From positions 434,001-498,000 of the forward strand of contig NZ_CP016895.1 of assembly GCF_001704115.1 (NCBI RefSeq): a stretch of DNA of 64,000 bases, given 5' to 3'. This document shows, in pieces, positions 48,599 through 57,056 of this stretch; position 1 is the stretch's first letter, and every line of letters starts with the position of its first letter. This DNA is from Acinetobacter larvae. Its GTDB lineage: Bacteria > Pseudomonadota > Gammaproteobacteria > Pseudomonadales > Moraxellaceae. The position numbers were made by a program, and so were the translations under genes. The notes beneath the pieces were generated by a model. That model searched no databases. It saw only the letters and a list, made by a program, of their open reading frames with translations, and had not been told where the DNA came from.

Positions 48599-48617
48599 GA
48601 TAATAATTACTATTATT
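48599..48617 (+). promoter_or_regulatory. Fur-box-like site before the FecI-type sigma gene
   Basis: GATAATAATTACTATTATT matches 14 of 19 positions of the Fur consensus and is a strong inverted hexamer array. It precedes a FecI-FecR-receptor set, the usual Fur target. The TTG at 48597 that opens the frame lies within this site, so the sigma start is downstream. Confidence 0.7.
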
Positions 48618-48656
48618 GGTAAATTAACCAAATTTCATTGCTACTGGCAAAGACTT

Positions 48657-49166
48657 ATGGCAGCTGGTCAAGAACAGATAATGGCTCATTATGTCGCGGA
48701 ACTTTATAAAAACCATAAGGGGTGGTTATATGGTTGGCTATATCAAAAATTAGGTTCGGTAGACACGGCTGAAGATGTTTTACACGATACATTTTTAAGA
48801 ATTATTCGTAGTCAGGAACTGTTTCAGATTCAACAACCCAAAGCTTTTCTGACCACAACCGCAAAACGTATTTTGATTGATCGTGCGCGGCGCGCTAAAA
48901 TTGAACAGGCTTATTTAGATTATTTAACGCAAGCAGCGCTGAGTTATGAGATTAGTCCTGAGCAAGTTGTGATGGCAATAGACAGTTTAGATCGGCTTGC
49001 TTATGCCTTAGAAGATTTGTCCTATCGTATGAAAATGGCTTTTTTATGGCATTATATCGATGACTTAAGTTTAAAAGAAATCGCAGCACGTTTAGGGGTC
49101 AGTAGTAAAACCATTCACCATGATTTGGTTTATGCATTAACACACTGCTATAAAGTACTACATTGA
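48657..49166 (+). CDS. ECF sigma factor, FecI type
   Basis: 169 residues from ATG 48657; ATG 48681 is nearly as likely, and neither has a strong Shine-Dalgarno. Directs RNA polymerase to iron-transport genes. Region 2 AEDVLHDTFLRIIRSQ and PKAFLTTTAKRILIDRARR; region 4 LEDLSYRMKMAFLWHYIDDLSLKEIAARLGVSSKTIHH. Followed 30 nt later by its FecR partner. Confidence 0.9.
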   Translation: MAAGQEQIMAHYVAELYKNHKGWLYGWLYQKLGSVDTAEDVLHDTFLRIIRSQELFQIQQPKAFLTTTAKRILIDRARRAKIEQAYLDYLTQAALSYEISPEQVVMAIDSLDRLAYALEDLSYRMKMAFLWHYIDDLSLKEIAARLGVSSKTIHHDLVYALTHCYKVLH

Positions 49167-49196
49167 ATTCGCCATCGTGCGCAAAGGAATATCTCA

Positions 49197-50180
49197 TTGT
49201 CTGAACTGCATCAGAATCCAGAAGATCAAGATCAACTGCTGAATGAGGCTGCCGATTGGTTACTGCGATTAAGTCATGACGATCTAGATATTGAGCAGCT
49301 ACAACAATTGCAACAATGGAAAATGCAAAGCCCTCAGCATCAGCAAGCTTTTGATAAAATGGCACAGTTTATTCAAGGTTTAGATGTCTTAAAACAGCAA
49401 CAAATTAAAAGTCAGCACCCACTAATTCGCAAGCATATCGTAAAGAAAAAATCGTTGAGCAAAACTGCTGCTAAATCACTCTTATTATTTATTGTTGCTG
49501 CGGGTTTGATTTATCAGTTGCCGATACAACGTTGGCGGGCCGATCAGTTGAATGCTGCTAAGCAATGGCAACAGCAAATATTGAGCGATCATAGTCAGAT
49601 TTTATTGGCTGGGAAGACTGCTTATAATATTGATTATTCAAATCAAAAGAGAAAAATTCAACTTTTAGAAGGTGATATTTGGGTTGATGTTGCCAAAGAT
49701 CATCAGCGACCGTTTATTGTGTCGGTTGGGGATGTGCAGATTGAAGCGCTAGGCACACAATTTGTAATCCGTCGCGATGCCCAACAGCTTGAAGTCAACA
49801 TGCTGGAATCTAAGACTAAAATTTATTCTGCCAGTCAACAATTTAAAAGCTTCCAACTCAATACTGGGCAGCGCGCGCGTATCCATGATGGACAGGTCAG
49901 TGTGCAAAATATTGATCAAAAGCAGGTTGCACAAGCATGGCAACAAAAAAAATTGGTGGTGAACGATATGCCATTAGATCAAGTTTTAACCATGTTGGAG
50001 AAATACCAAAATAGTAAGTATCTCTATAATCGTCAGCGCTTAAGTCAGTACAAAGTCACGGCCGTACTGCCACTTGATCAAACCGATACGGCTTTGGCGT
50101 TATTACAAGAACAGCTTTCTTTGCAGATTTATCCTGTTGGTTCGTTGCTGACATGGATTAAAGCAAAAAATAACAATTAA
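49197..50180 (+). CDS. FecR-family anti-sigma / sigma regulator
   Basis: 327 residues from TTG 49197, with AAAGGAAT about 8 nt upstream. Transmits receptor occupancy across the inner membrane to the FecI sigma. N-terminal DUF4880 domain (NEAADWLLRLS, W-x-x-x-SPQHQQAFDKM), a single membrane helix (about 95-112), then the periplasmic FecR domain LLEGDIWVDVAKDHQRPFIVSVGDVQIEALGTQF and a secretin/TonB-like short C-terminal domain. Confidence 0.9.
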   Translation: MSELHQNPEDQDQLLNEAADWLLRLSHDDLDIEQLQQLQQWKMQSPQHQQAFDKMAQFIQGLDVLKQQQIKSQHPLIRKHIVKKKSLSKTAAKSLLLFIVAAGLIYQLPIQRWRADQLNAAKQWQQQILSDHSQILLAGKTAYNIDYSNQKRKIQLLEGDIWVDVAKDHQRPFIVSVGDVQIEALGTQFVIRRDAQQLEVNMLESKTKIYSASQQFKSFQLNTGQRARIHDGQVSVQNIDQKQVAQAWQQKKLVVNDMPLDQVLTMLEKYQNSKYLYNRQRLSQYKVTAVLPLDQTDTALALLQEQLSLQIYPVGSLLTWIKAKNNN

Positions 50181-50245
50181 ATTTTCCGTTTCAGCATTCT
50201 GGTGCGTCTAAGTAAGTAGACAATCTGAAAATGAAGGAAAATATG

Positions 50246-52708
50246 ATGGCACATCGTGTTGCATTTCCAAAAAAATTAAAACCATTGGTATTTGCAGTTC
50301 ATCTGGCGACGGTTTCTTTGGCACTATTGCCGAGTCTGAGTTTTGCTGAGGCTATTGCGGTCAATATACCGGCAGGAAGCTTGGCTCAGGTTTTAAATCA
50401 ATACGCACTACAGACCGGTGTGAATATTGTATTGGATAGCCAAGCTTTAAGTGGTCATCGTAGTGCAGGTCTAAAAGGAAAATATGAGCTAGAACAAGGG
50501 TTTGCTGCACTATTACAGCATACTAATTTTGAAGTGAAACAGACCGCTCATGGTTATCGCTTACAAGAGAAAAATAAAAATACTGTAACGCCAAATACCA
50601 CAACGCTGCTACAAAATCATGCTGATGAGGACACGCAAGCACTGCCGGTGATTAGTTTGGTTGCAACACGTTCGGGTATTACAGAAGGTAAAAATAGCTA
50701 TACCACATCGCAAATGAATACGGCAACGCGGTTAAATTTATCCATGAAAGAAACACCGCAATCGACGACAGTGATTACCAAACAGCGTATTGATGATCAG
50801 AACATGACCAGCATTAATGATATGGTGCAAAGTGCGCCTGGATTAATTGTTGATAGCAGTAATGGGCCATCACGAACAGTATTTCGTGCACGTGGCTTTG
50901 ATATCGATAATATTATGTATGATGGTCTACCTTCACAATATGATCCGATTGCTGTCGGTGTCAGTACCAATATGGCGATGTTGGATCGGGTTGAGGTGGT
51001 GCGTGGTGCAACAGGTTTAATTACCGGAACAGGTAATCCCTCTGCGGCGATTAATGTGGTACGTAAACGACCAACAGCTGAGCCGAAAGTGAGTTTAACC
51101 GGCAGTGTTGGACGTTGGAATAACTATCGCGGTGAAATCGATGCCTCATCTAAGCTCAATAGCAGCGGTAGTGTCCGTGGTCGTGTAGTTGGCTCTTATC
51201 AAGACCAAGATACGTTTAGAGAGGGTGAAGAAGCAGAGCATGGTCTACTTTATGGCGCACTTGAAATAGATTTAAGCCCACAAGCAACTTTATTGACAGG
51301 GATTTCTTATCAAAAAGATTATAACAATAGTTTCTGGGGTGGTATTCCACTTGGAGCAGATGGACAACACATCAAAGTTCCTCGCTCAACCAATCCTGCG
51401 AATGATTGGGAAGATAAAACCACACGATTAACCACATTATTTACAGACTTAGAATATCGTTTTGATAATGACTGGAAATTGCGCGCAGCGGTCATGAAAT
51501 CATGGAATGACGGTATATTTTCTGGTACGTATTTAAATTATACGCCGGCACGGGGTTTTGCTTATTCGGCTTATCAAGGCAAATATGATATTAATAACAC
51601 AGGCGTTGATGTGTTTTTAAATGGACCTTATCAGTTATTTGGGCGTAGCCATGAAGCTGGTTTTGGTCTAAGTCAACGCAGTACCCGTAGCAAGCTCCAT
51701 AATTATTCGGGCGGTGGTTTTTATGGTGACCATCTTGATCCATTGAATCTTGATAAAATTGCTAAACCGGATTTTCAATATAGCGGTTCTAGAACGACTG
51801 AAATTGCACAACATGGTTTTAATGCCATGACTCGTCTGAATTTAGCAGATTCTTTAAAACTGATTTTAGGTGGACGCATAGACTGGTATGAATATAAAGA
51901 TTTTGCCGGCAGCAGCGGTTATAAAGTCTCGGATGAACTGACCAGTTATGCCGGCATCATTTATGATCTCAATCCCAATCATGCGGTATATGCGAGTTAT
52001 ACGACGATTTTTCAGCCACAAAATAACAAAGATATAAATCGTAAGATCATCAAACCCATCACCGGCAATAACTATGAACTGGGTATTAAGGGTGAATACT
52101 TTGATGGCGCTTTAAATGCCAGTGCAGCATTATTTCGAATCAATCAAGAGAATCGTGCGAAAACTTTAGCCGATCAGAGTGCTTGCCCAGAAGATTTAAA
52201 TAACTCATGTGCCGAAGCATCGGGTCTGGTACGCAGTGATGGTTTTGATTTAGAGTTGCAAGGTGCTTTGAGCTCTGCTTGGCAATTGGGCGCGGGCTAT
52301 AGTTATGTCAAAGCACGGTATAAAAAAGATAAAGACCCTGCAAAAGTTGGACAGATATTTGAAAGTAATGCACCGAAAAAAGTTTTTAAACTGACCAGCT
52401 CTTATATTTTACCAACTGAAAATAATAATTGGCGCGTAGGTGGTACGCTGTATTGGCAGGATACAATTTTCAATAATGTCACCAATATGGGGGCAGCAAC
52501 TGATTATCGCGTGGAGCAAAAAGCCTATGCTTTATTAGACTTGATGGTGGCTTATCAGTGGAATCAAAACCTTGATCTACAGTTAAATATTAATAATGTC
52601 TTTGATAAAGAATACTATCGAGGCATTGCTTCAGATATGGGCTGGTTCCCTATGGGCAGTTATGGTGATCCACGTAATGCGGTCTTTACGGTTCGCTATA
52701 AATTTTAA
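50246..52708 (+). CDS. TonB-dependent siderophore receptor with signalling (STN) domain
   Basis: 820 residues from ATG 50246 with AAGGAAA at the right distance. Outer-membrane uptake transducer. Signal peptide ending SLSFAEA, STN domain (about 28-110: IPAGSLAQVLNQYALQTGVN), a linker, TonB box region near VISLVATR, plug domain with VITKQRIDDQNMTSINDMVQSAPG and VEVVRGATGLITGTGNPSAAINVVRKRP, and a 22-strand barrel ending in a terminal Phe (YKF). Ligand unknown; FoxA/FpvA-like hydroxamate receptors are the nearest in shape. Confidence 0.92.
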   Translation: MAHRVAFPKKLKPLVFAVHLATVSLALLPSLSFAEAIAVNIPAGSLAQVLNQYALQTGVNIVLDSQALSGHRSAGLKGKYELEQGFAALLQHTNFEVKQTAHGYRLQEKNKNTVTPNTTTLLQNHADEDTQALPVISLVATRSGITEGKNSYTTSQMNTATRLNLSMKETPQSTTVITKQRIDDQNMTSINDMVQSAPGLIVDSSNGPSRTVFRARGFDIDNIMYDGLPSQYDPIAVGVSTNMAMLDRVEVVRGATGLITGTGNPSAAINVVRKRPTAEPKVSLTGSVGRWNNYRGEIDASSKLNSSGSVRGRVVGSYQDQDTFREGEEAEHGLLYGALEIDLSPQATLLTGISYQKDYNNSFWGGIPLGADGQHIKVPRSTNPANDWEDKTTRLTTLFTDLEYRFDNDWKLRAAVMKSWNDGIFSGTYLNYTPARGFAYSAYQGKYDINNTGVDVFLNGPYQLFGRSHEAGFGLSQRSTRSKLHNYSGGGFYGDHLDPLNLDKIAKPDFQYSGSRTTEIAQHGFNAMTRLNLADSLKLILGGRIDWYEYKDFAGSSGYKVSDELTSYAGIIYDLNPNHAVYASYTTIFQPQNNKDINRKIIKPITGNNYELGIKGEYFDGALNASAALFRINQENRAKTLADQSACPEDLNNSCAEASGLVRSDGFDLELQGALSSAWQLGAGYSYVKARYKKDKDPAKVGQIFESNAPKKVFKLTSSYILPTENNNWRVGGTLYWQDTIFNNVTNMGAATDYRVEQKAYALLDLMVAYQWNQNLDLQLNINNVFDKEYYRGIASDMGWFPMGSYGDPRNAVFTVRYKF

Positions 52709-52844
52709 AGTGCAGAGGTAGAGCTAAACGATGATGGCGGACTCGAAAGGATGAGATGCCGATCATGCTGTTAGCGGTCTAGAAGCGCTCCTTTTTCTGG
52801 CTGAATCAGTTAAACTAAGTGCTATTTTAGAGTGAGGATACATC

Positions 52845-53117
52845 ATGTCAGACGATTTAAGTTTAGAAGAACGTAAAGTTATTTATCGTGCTCGTCGCGG
52901 TCTTAAAGAAATTGATGTGTATTTTGATCCTTATGTTCGTCAATATTACTTAAAAGCAGATGCGGTCGAAAAAGCCCTGTTTGCTGAATTGGTTGAACAA
53001 GAAGACCCAGATTTATTGGATTGGTTTATGGAGGTGAGTCAACCGCCAAAACCTGCGCTCAAAGACTTGATCAATAAGCTTAAGCATTATGTCCACGCAT
53101 CAGATCGTGTCCAATAA
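52845..53117 (+). CDS. sdhE: Succinate dehydrogenase assembly factor SdhE (CptB)
   Basis: 90 residues, DUF339. Helps attach FAD to SdhA. Motif RARRGLKEIDVYFDPY carries the R-G-x-x-E core. Followed, with a 29-bp overlap, by its usual membrane partner YgfX. GTGAGGA precedes ATG 52845. Confidence 0.93.
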   Translation: MSDDLSLEERKVIYRARRGLKEIDVYFDPYVRQYYLKADAVEKALFAELVEQEDPDLLDWFMEVSQPPKPALKDLINKLKHYVHASDRVQ

Positions 53118-53502
53118 CTACGCTGGACCCTATCAGCTAAAGCCTAGTCGAGTTGCTGTCATTGTTGTTTGGGGCATGATGGCATGCTTGGCTGGGCTAT
53201 TTTATTACTTGTTAGATGGCATGTTGATGCTCTTGTGCTGTGTGGCATTGTTACTTATATATTGGCAATTTAATAAATCAAATAAAGTAATTGCTTTACA
53301 GGCTCTGGATGACAACTTGTGGGTTCTACAGTATCAAGCTGTGTCACAGCCTCGACAGGTCCATATTTTGAAATGGCTGGATCATCAAGCCTATATAGTG
53401 TTGTATTTTCAGGAAGCTAAGCTCGCACCATTAATCATTTGGTATGATCAAGTGAGTTACCAACAGTGGAAAAATTTAAAAGTGTGCGCAAACCTCAGAT
53501 AA
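53089..53502 (+). CDS. YgfX-like membrane protein
   Basis: 137 residues. Two membrane helices (about 23-62) at the N-terminus followed by a small beta domain (LQALDDNLWVLQYQ..., IVLYFQEAKLAPLIIWYDQV), the YgfX/CptA arrangement. Overlaps sdhE by 29 bp, as this pair does elsewhere. Sequence identity to E. coli YgfX is low; assignment rests on topology and context. Confidence 0.72.
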   Translation: MSTHQIVSNNYAGPYQLKPSRVAVIVVWGMMACLAGLFYYLLDGMLMLLCCVALLLIYWQFNKSNKVIALQALDDNLWVLQYQAVSQPRQVHILKWLDHQAYIVLYFQEAKLAPLIIWYDQVSYQQWKNLKVCANLR

Positions 53503-53639
53503 TTGTTAGACAGCGCTAAAATACTTTGTTTGTAATAAATAGTTTAAAATCAATAGTTTAATATTAATATTTTAACATTCATTAAAAATTGTCAGACATA
53601 TATTCAAGAAAATGCCAATTTATCAAATTGTTAGACAAT
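53501..53639 (+). repeat. Three spaced copies of AATTGTYAGACA
   Basis: AATTGTTAGACA at 53501-53512 and 53626-53637, and AATTGTCAGACA at 53587-53598. The last copy is part of the dyad ATTGT-TAG-ACAAT (53627-53639). The sequence between is very AT-rich. Looks like repeated binding sites upstream of the RNA element that follows; no protein is implied. Confidence 0.6.
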
Positions 53640-53702
53640 CATGCCGCTGAAAACACAAACATATGCTACATTGTTTTTAACGAAGATTTTCTAGATAGCA
53701 AT

Positions 53703-53864
53703 TTAGTTAATCTCCAACTAAGATCACGGATGGTCGTTCAGCACAGGTAACTGCGCAAATGGGGGCGTGACATTAGTAGAGTTTAACGCCAATATAAATC
53801 CCGACTGGGGATTTGCCGTTTGATAAGTAGCATGTGCTGAACCGTCGCAATGCTACTTTTTTTT
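53703..53864 (+). ncRNA. Candidate structured RNA with intrinsic terminator, family unknown
   Basis: Ordered elements: hairpin TTAGTT/AACTAA (53703-53721); arm GTTCAGCAC (53736-53744) perfectly complementary to GTGCTGAAC (53834-53842); inside this, GGCGT/ACGCC (53764-53790) and AAATCCC/GGGATTT (53796-53814); then AAGTAGCAT (53825-53833) / ATGCTACTT (53850-53858) with eight T (53857-53864). The long-range 3' arm sits in the terminator loop, so the two form a pseudoknot or compete. It does not match TPP, FMN, cobalamin, glycine, SRP, tmRNA or 6S signatures I know. Could be an sRNA or a riboswitch-like leader of the rhombosortase gene 170 nt on. Confidence 0.6.
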
Positions 53865-54034
53865 ATCTCAATTTCAGTCATAATCTCTTTTCAGACCTTC
53901 ATTTTTTGTTGCGTATAGCGTGCAAACAGCACAGAGCGCAACATATTGTTAACCATTACTCTTTTGTTAGAACACTTTTCATCCTTAGCCTGAGTCGCTC
54001 ATTGCAATTGAGCATCACAAAGGAGTCAAGTCGT

Positions 54035-54622
54035 ATGGTCAATCATATCTTGATGAAAAGATTGCTTTTCGTAGCATGTTGTATGGTTATTTCTGCGCTC
54101 TTACAACTGTTGCAAGCGGAAAGCGTGTACTGGCGTTGGGCTTTTTGGAGTGAGCCGTGGCGTTGGTGGTCTGCACATTGGGTGCATGTGAATTGGATAC
54201 ATTATTTTCTCAATATCTTTGCTTTTATCTGTTTGCCCTTTATCTTTCCACGCTTGAGACTAAGTGTTTTAGCGGCTTTACTGCTGGTGTTGCCGCCCTT
54301 GGTGAGTATTAGTTTTTACTATTATTTTCCTGAGGTTGAAGTCTATGCTGGACTATCTGGGGTTTTGCATGGTTTGTATATTGCAGCTGCATTAGATGCC
54401 TTAACCATTGCATCGGAACGTCGCTTTGCCTTGTTATTGCTGGCTGTGGTCGGGCTTAAATTGTTTTGGGAAAATATTTTTGCTGCACATGATCAGATTG
54501 CCACCATGATAGGTAGTCCGGTATTAATTGAAGCGCATCTGCTTGGTGCGTGGTGGGGTGTTATTTGCACGGCACTTTGGTTGGGTTATCGTCAATATCA
54601 ACGGCATCATGCTCTTGAATAG
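54035..54622 (+). CDS. Rhombosortase-type intramembrane serine protease
   Basis: 195 residues from ATG 54035 with AAAGGAG 9 nt upstream; an open frame to 53834 runs into the terminator and is not real. Rhombosortases cut proteins that end in a GlyGly-CTERM tail. RWWSAHWVHVNWIHYFLN (H-x-x-W-x-H-x-x-x-N), YAGLSGVLHGL with the catalytic serine, and AHLLGAWWG with the catalytic histidine are all in place, with about six membrane helices. No GlyGly-CTERM substrate is in this window. Confidence 0.88.
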   Translation: MVNHILMKRLLFVACCMVISALLQLLQAESVYWRWAFWSEPWRWWSAHWVHVNWIHYFLNIFAFICLPFIFPRLRLSVLAALLLVLPPLVSISFYYYFPEVEVYAGLSGVLHGLYIAAALDALTIASERRFALLLLAVVGLKLFWENIFAAHDQIATMIGSPVLIEAHLLGAWWGVICTALWLGYRQYQRHHALE

Positions 54623-54719
54623 TTACTCAGAGCGGTTTTAGAAGCAAGCTATTGATACCAAAAGTTATTTTATTTAAGCGCTGATCCGTTGCAGCGCTCA
54701 AGTGGTTAGGGCTTAGCGC

Positions 54720-54941
54720 TTAGTGTTTGGCTGGACGAGGTTTAAACTGAATAACCCCAATATCATCGGCAGGTTCTGGTGTGCTCGGTTCTACGTGGGT
54801 GGGACGGTTTTCAGAATAGCCACATTCAATGCACTCGATCCATTCCGCATCATGTAAACTGTCACTGAGCATGACGACACGGTCCATTGCTTGGCATTTG
54901 GGGCATTTCGCACCTGCAATAAAACGACGTTTAATCCCCAT
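54720..54941 (-). CDS. yheV: YheV-family zinc-ribbon protein
   Basis: 73 residues from ATG 54941; TTG 54947 is closer to an AGG and could be used instead. RRFIAGAKCPKCQAMDRVVML and the second pair ECIECGYSE give a two-CxxC zinc ribbon as in YheV/DUF2387. Function unknown. Lies 85 bp downstream of prlC on the same strand, a common neighbour pair. Confidence 0.85.
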   Translation of the reverse strand: MGIKRRFIAGAKCPKCQAMDRVVMLSDSLHDAEWIECIECGYSENRPTHVEPSTPEPADDIGVIQFKPRPAKH

Positions 54942-55025
54942 AATCAATTTTGCCTGTTTTGGAAAAAAATAATGTTCTCAGTTTAAAGACCATAGCACTT
55001 TGTGACAAGCGCTATGGTCAACGGC

Positions 55026-57056
55026 TTAAGCCGCTCCGGTTGTAGTCCAACCTTGGTGACGCAATAATGCATCGATTTGTGGTTGGCGACCACGGAAGTT
55101 TACAAACGCATCTAAAGCACTGTCTTTACCACCGACTGCAAGAATGCTGCGACGGAAATCTGCGCCAGTTTGGGTATTGAAAATGCCTTCTTGCTCAAAA
55201 CGATCGAAAGCATCACTGGCAAGTAATTCAGCCCATTTATAGGAATAATAGCCAGCAGCATAACCGCCTGCAAAAATATGGCTAAAGCTATGGGCAAAGC
55301 GGTTATAGTGAGGTGCTGTTAAAACGGCTATTTTTTGACGAATGTTTTGTAGTGTACTCTGAATTGCGGTGCTATCCAGTGCTGGGTTGTGTTGATGAAT
55401 CGCTAAATCAAATAGGGCGAATTCGAGTTGTCTTAAAGTTTGCATTCCCGATTGGAAGAAACGTGCAGCCAACAGCGCATCCAATAAATCTTGGGGTAGG
55501 CTATCTCCGCTTTCGATATGCTCACTTAGTGCATTGAGACTTTGGCTGTCCCATGCCCAAAACTCCATAAACTGGCTTGGAAGTTCTACGGCATCCCACG
55601 CCACACCATGTGTTCCTGCCACAGCAATCTGGTCGACTTCAGTGAGTAGGTGATGTAGACCATGACCAAATTCATGGAATAAGGTAATGACTTCATCATG
55701 TGTGAGCAGTGCTGCTTGCCCTGCAACGGGTGGGGTAAAGTTGGCAACGATATAGCAAATGGGTTTTTGCAAAGCATCTGGTGTTTGCATACGTGATCTA
55801 AACCCACTCATCCATGCGCCACCGCGCTTGCCATTACGGGCATAAAGATCAAGATAAAACCCACCCAGTACGTTGCCTTGTTCTGAAATTTCATAATACT
55901 TGGCATCAGTATGCCAAACGGGAGCTTCACGCTGCGCAATATCAATGCCATATAGGCGATGTGCAACTTGAAATAGCCCTTCGATCACTTTGGGTGCCGG
56001 GAAATAAGGTTTTAAGGATTCTTGAGACAGATTAAATTGCTGTTGTTTAAGTTTTTCAGCATAGTAAGCGCTGTCCCAGGCTTGTAAATCCTCAATACCA
56101 TCAGCACTGGCAATGGCTTTTAGTGCAGCGATTTCTTGGGCTGCAGGTTGACGTGCATGTTCAGCCAAGTCAAATAAAAACTTTTCTACCGTGGCAACAT
56201 CAGGCGCCATTTTGCTGGCCAGTGAATATTCAGCAAAATTTTGAAAGCCTAAGAGCACCGCCATTTCCTGACGGAGTGTCAGAATTTCGTGCATAATGCC
56301 GCTGTTGTCATATTCAGGCTGATCAGATTGATCTGAAGCACGTGTGGTATAGGCTTTATAGAGCTGTTCGCGTAAGGCACGGTCTTCAGCATAGGTCAAG
56401 ATGGCTAAATAAGAAGGAATATCCAGTGTTGCGACCGCTTGATCTAGCTCGCGTTGTTGACCATATTGTTTGAGTAGCGCAATGCTACTGTCGGGTAGAC
56501 CTTGGAGCTGCTGTGCTGTGAGCGGCAAGTAAAAAGCCTGTGTGGCATCTAATACATGATTGGAGAAGTCTGAACTGAGCTGAGAGAGGCGTGCAGAAAT
56601 TTCAGCATAACGTTGTTTTGCTTCACCTTCTAAAGCAACACCAGAAAGTTTGAAATCTCGCAAGGCAAGTTTAATGGCACTTTGTTGGGCGGGACTTAAA
56701 CGGGTAAATATTGGTGCATCATGCAGTTGTTGGTAGGTTTGATAGAGTGTGTGGTGTTGACCAAGCGCAGTATAGTACTCACTCAGTGCCGGTAAGAGCG
56801 ACTGATACAGCTCACGTGTTGCTGGGTTATTCATCACTGCATTGAGATGAGATAAGATCCCCCAAGCTTCGTTCATCTGATTTTCGAGTTGGTCTAGACG
56901 CGCCACCACGGCAAGTTGAGCTGCACTTTCCGTCGGGACTTGATCGAATGTCGTTAAAAAATTTTGTCCTTCTTGGATGGTCTCTTCGATTTGTTGTTTT
57001 AAGGTGCTGAGTTGAATTTGATCAAAACGGGGAACTGGTAAAGTTGCTGTCGTCAT
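55026..57056 (-). CDS. prlC: Oligopeptidase A
   Basis: 676 residues. M3-family zinc metallopeptidase that degrades short peptides and cleaved signal peptides in the cytosol. Zinc site LFHEFGHGLHHLL (HEFGH) and the distal glutamate downstream, with FGGYAAGYYSYKWAELLASDAF near the C-terminus. ATG 57056 preferred to ATG 57074, because a TATAAT (57082-57087 complement) would place transcription start at or beyond 57074. Confidence 0.95.
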   Translation of the reverse strand: MTTATLPVPRFDQIQLSTLKQQIEETIQEGQNFLTTFDQVPTESAAQLAVVARLDQLENQMNEAWGILSHLNAVMNNPATRELYQSLLPALSEYYTALGQHHTLYQTYQQLHDAPIFTRLSPAQQSAIKLALRDFKLSGVALEGEAKQRYAEISARLSQLSSDFSNHVLDATQAFYLPLTAQQLQGLPDSSIALLKQYGQQRELDQAVATLDIPSYLAILTYAEDRALREQLYKAYTTRASDQSDQPEYDNSGIMHEILTLRQEMAVLLGFQNFAEYSLASKMAPDVATVEKFLFDLAEHARQPAAQEIAALKAIASADGIEDLQAWDSAYYAEKLKQQQFNLSQESLKPYFPAPKVIEGLFQVAHRLYGIDIAQREAPVWHTDAKYYEISEQGNVLGGFYLDLYARNGKRGGAWMSGFRSRMQTPDALQKPICYIVANFTPPVAGQAALLTHDEVITLFHEFGHGLHHLLTEVDQIAVAGTHGVAWDAVELPSQFMEFWAWDSQSLNALSEHIESGDSLPQDLLDALLAARFFQSGMQTLRQLEFALFDLAIHQHNPALDSTAIQSTLQNIRQKIAVLTAPHYNRFAHSFSHIFAGGYAAGYYSYKWAELLASDAFDRFEQEGIFNTQTGADFRRSILAVGGKDSALDAFVNFRGRQPQIDALLRHQGWTTTGAA

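Noticed and set aside
53834..54034. 67-codon N-terminal extension of the rhombosortase
   Set aside because: It begins inside the terminator hairpin and T-tract; ATG 54035 has AAAGGAG at the right spacing and a normal membrane start.
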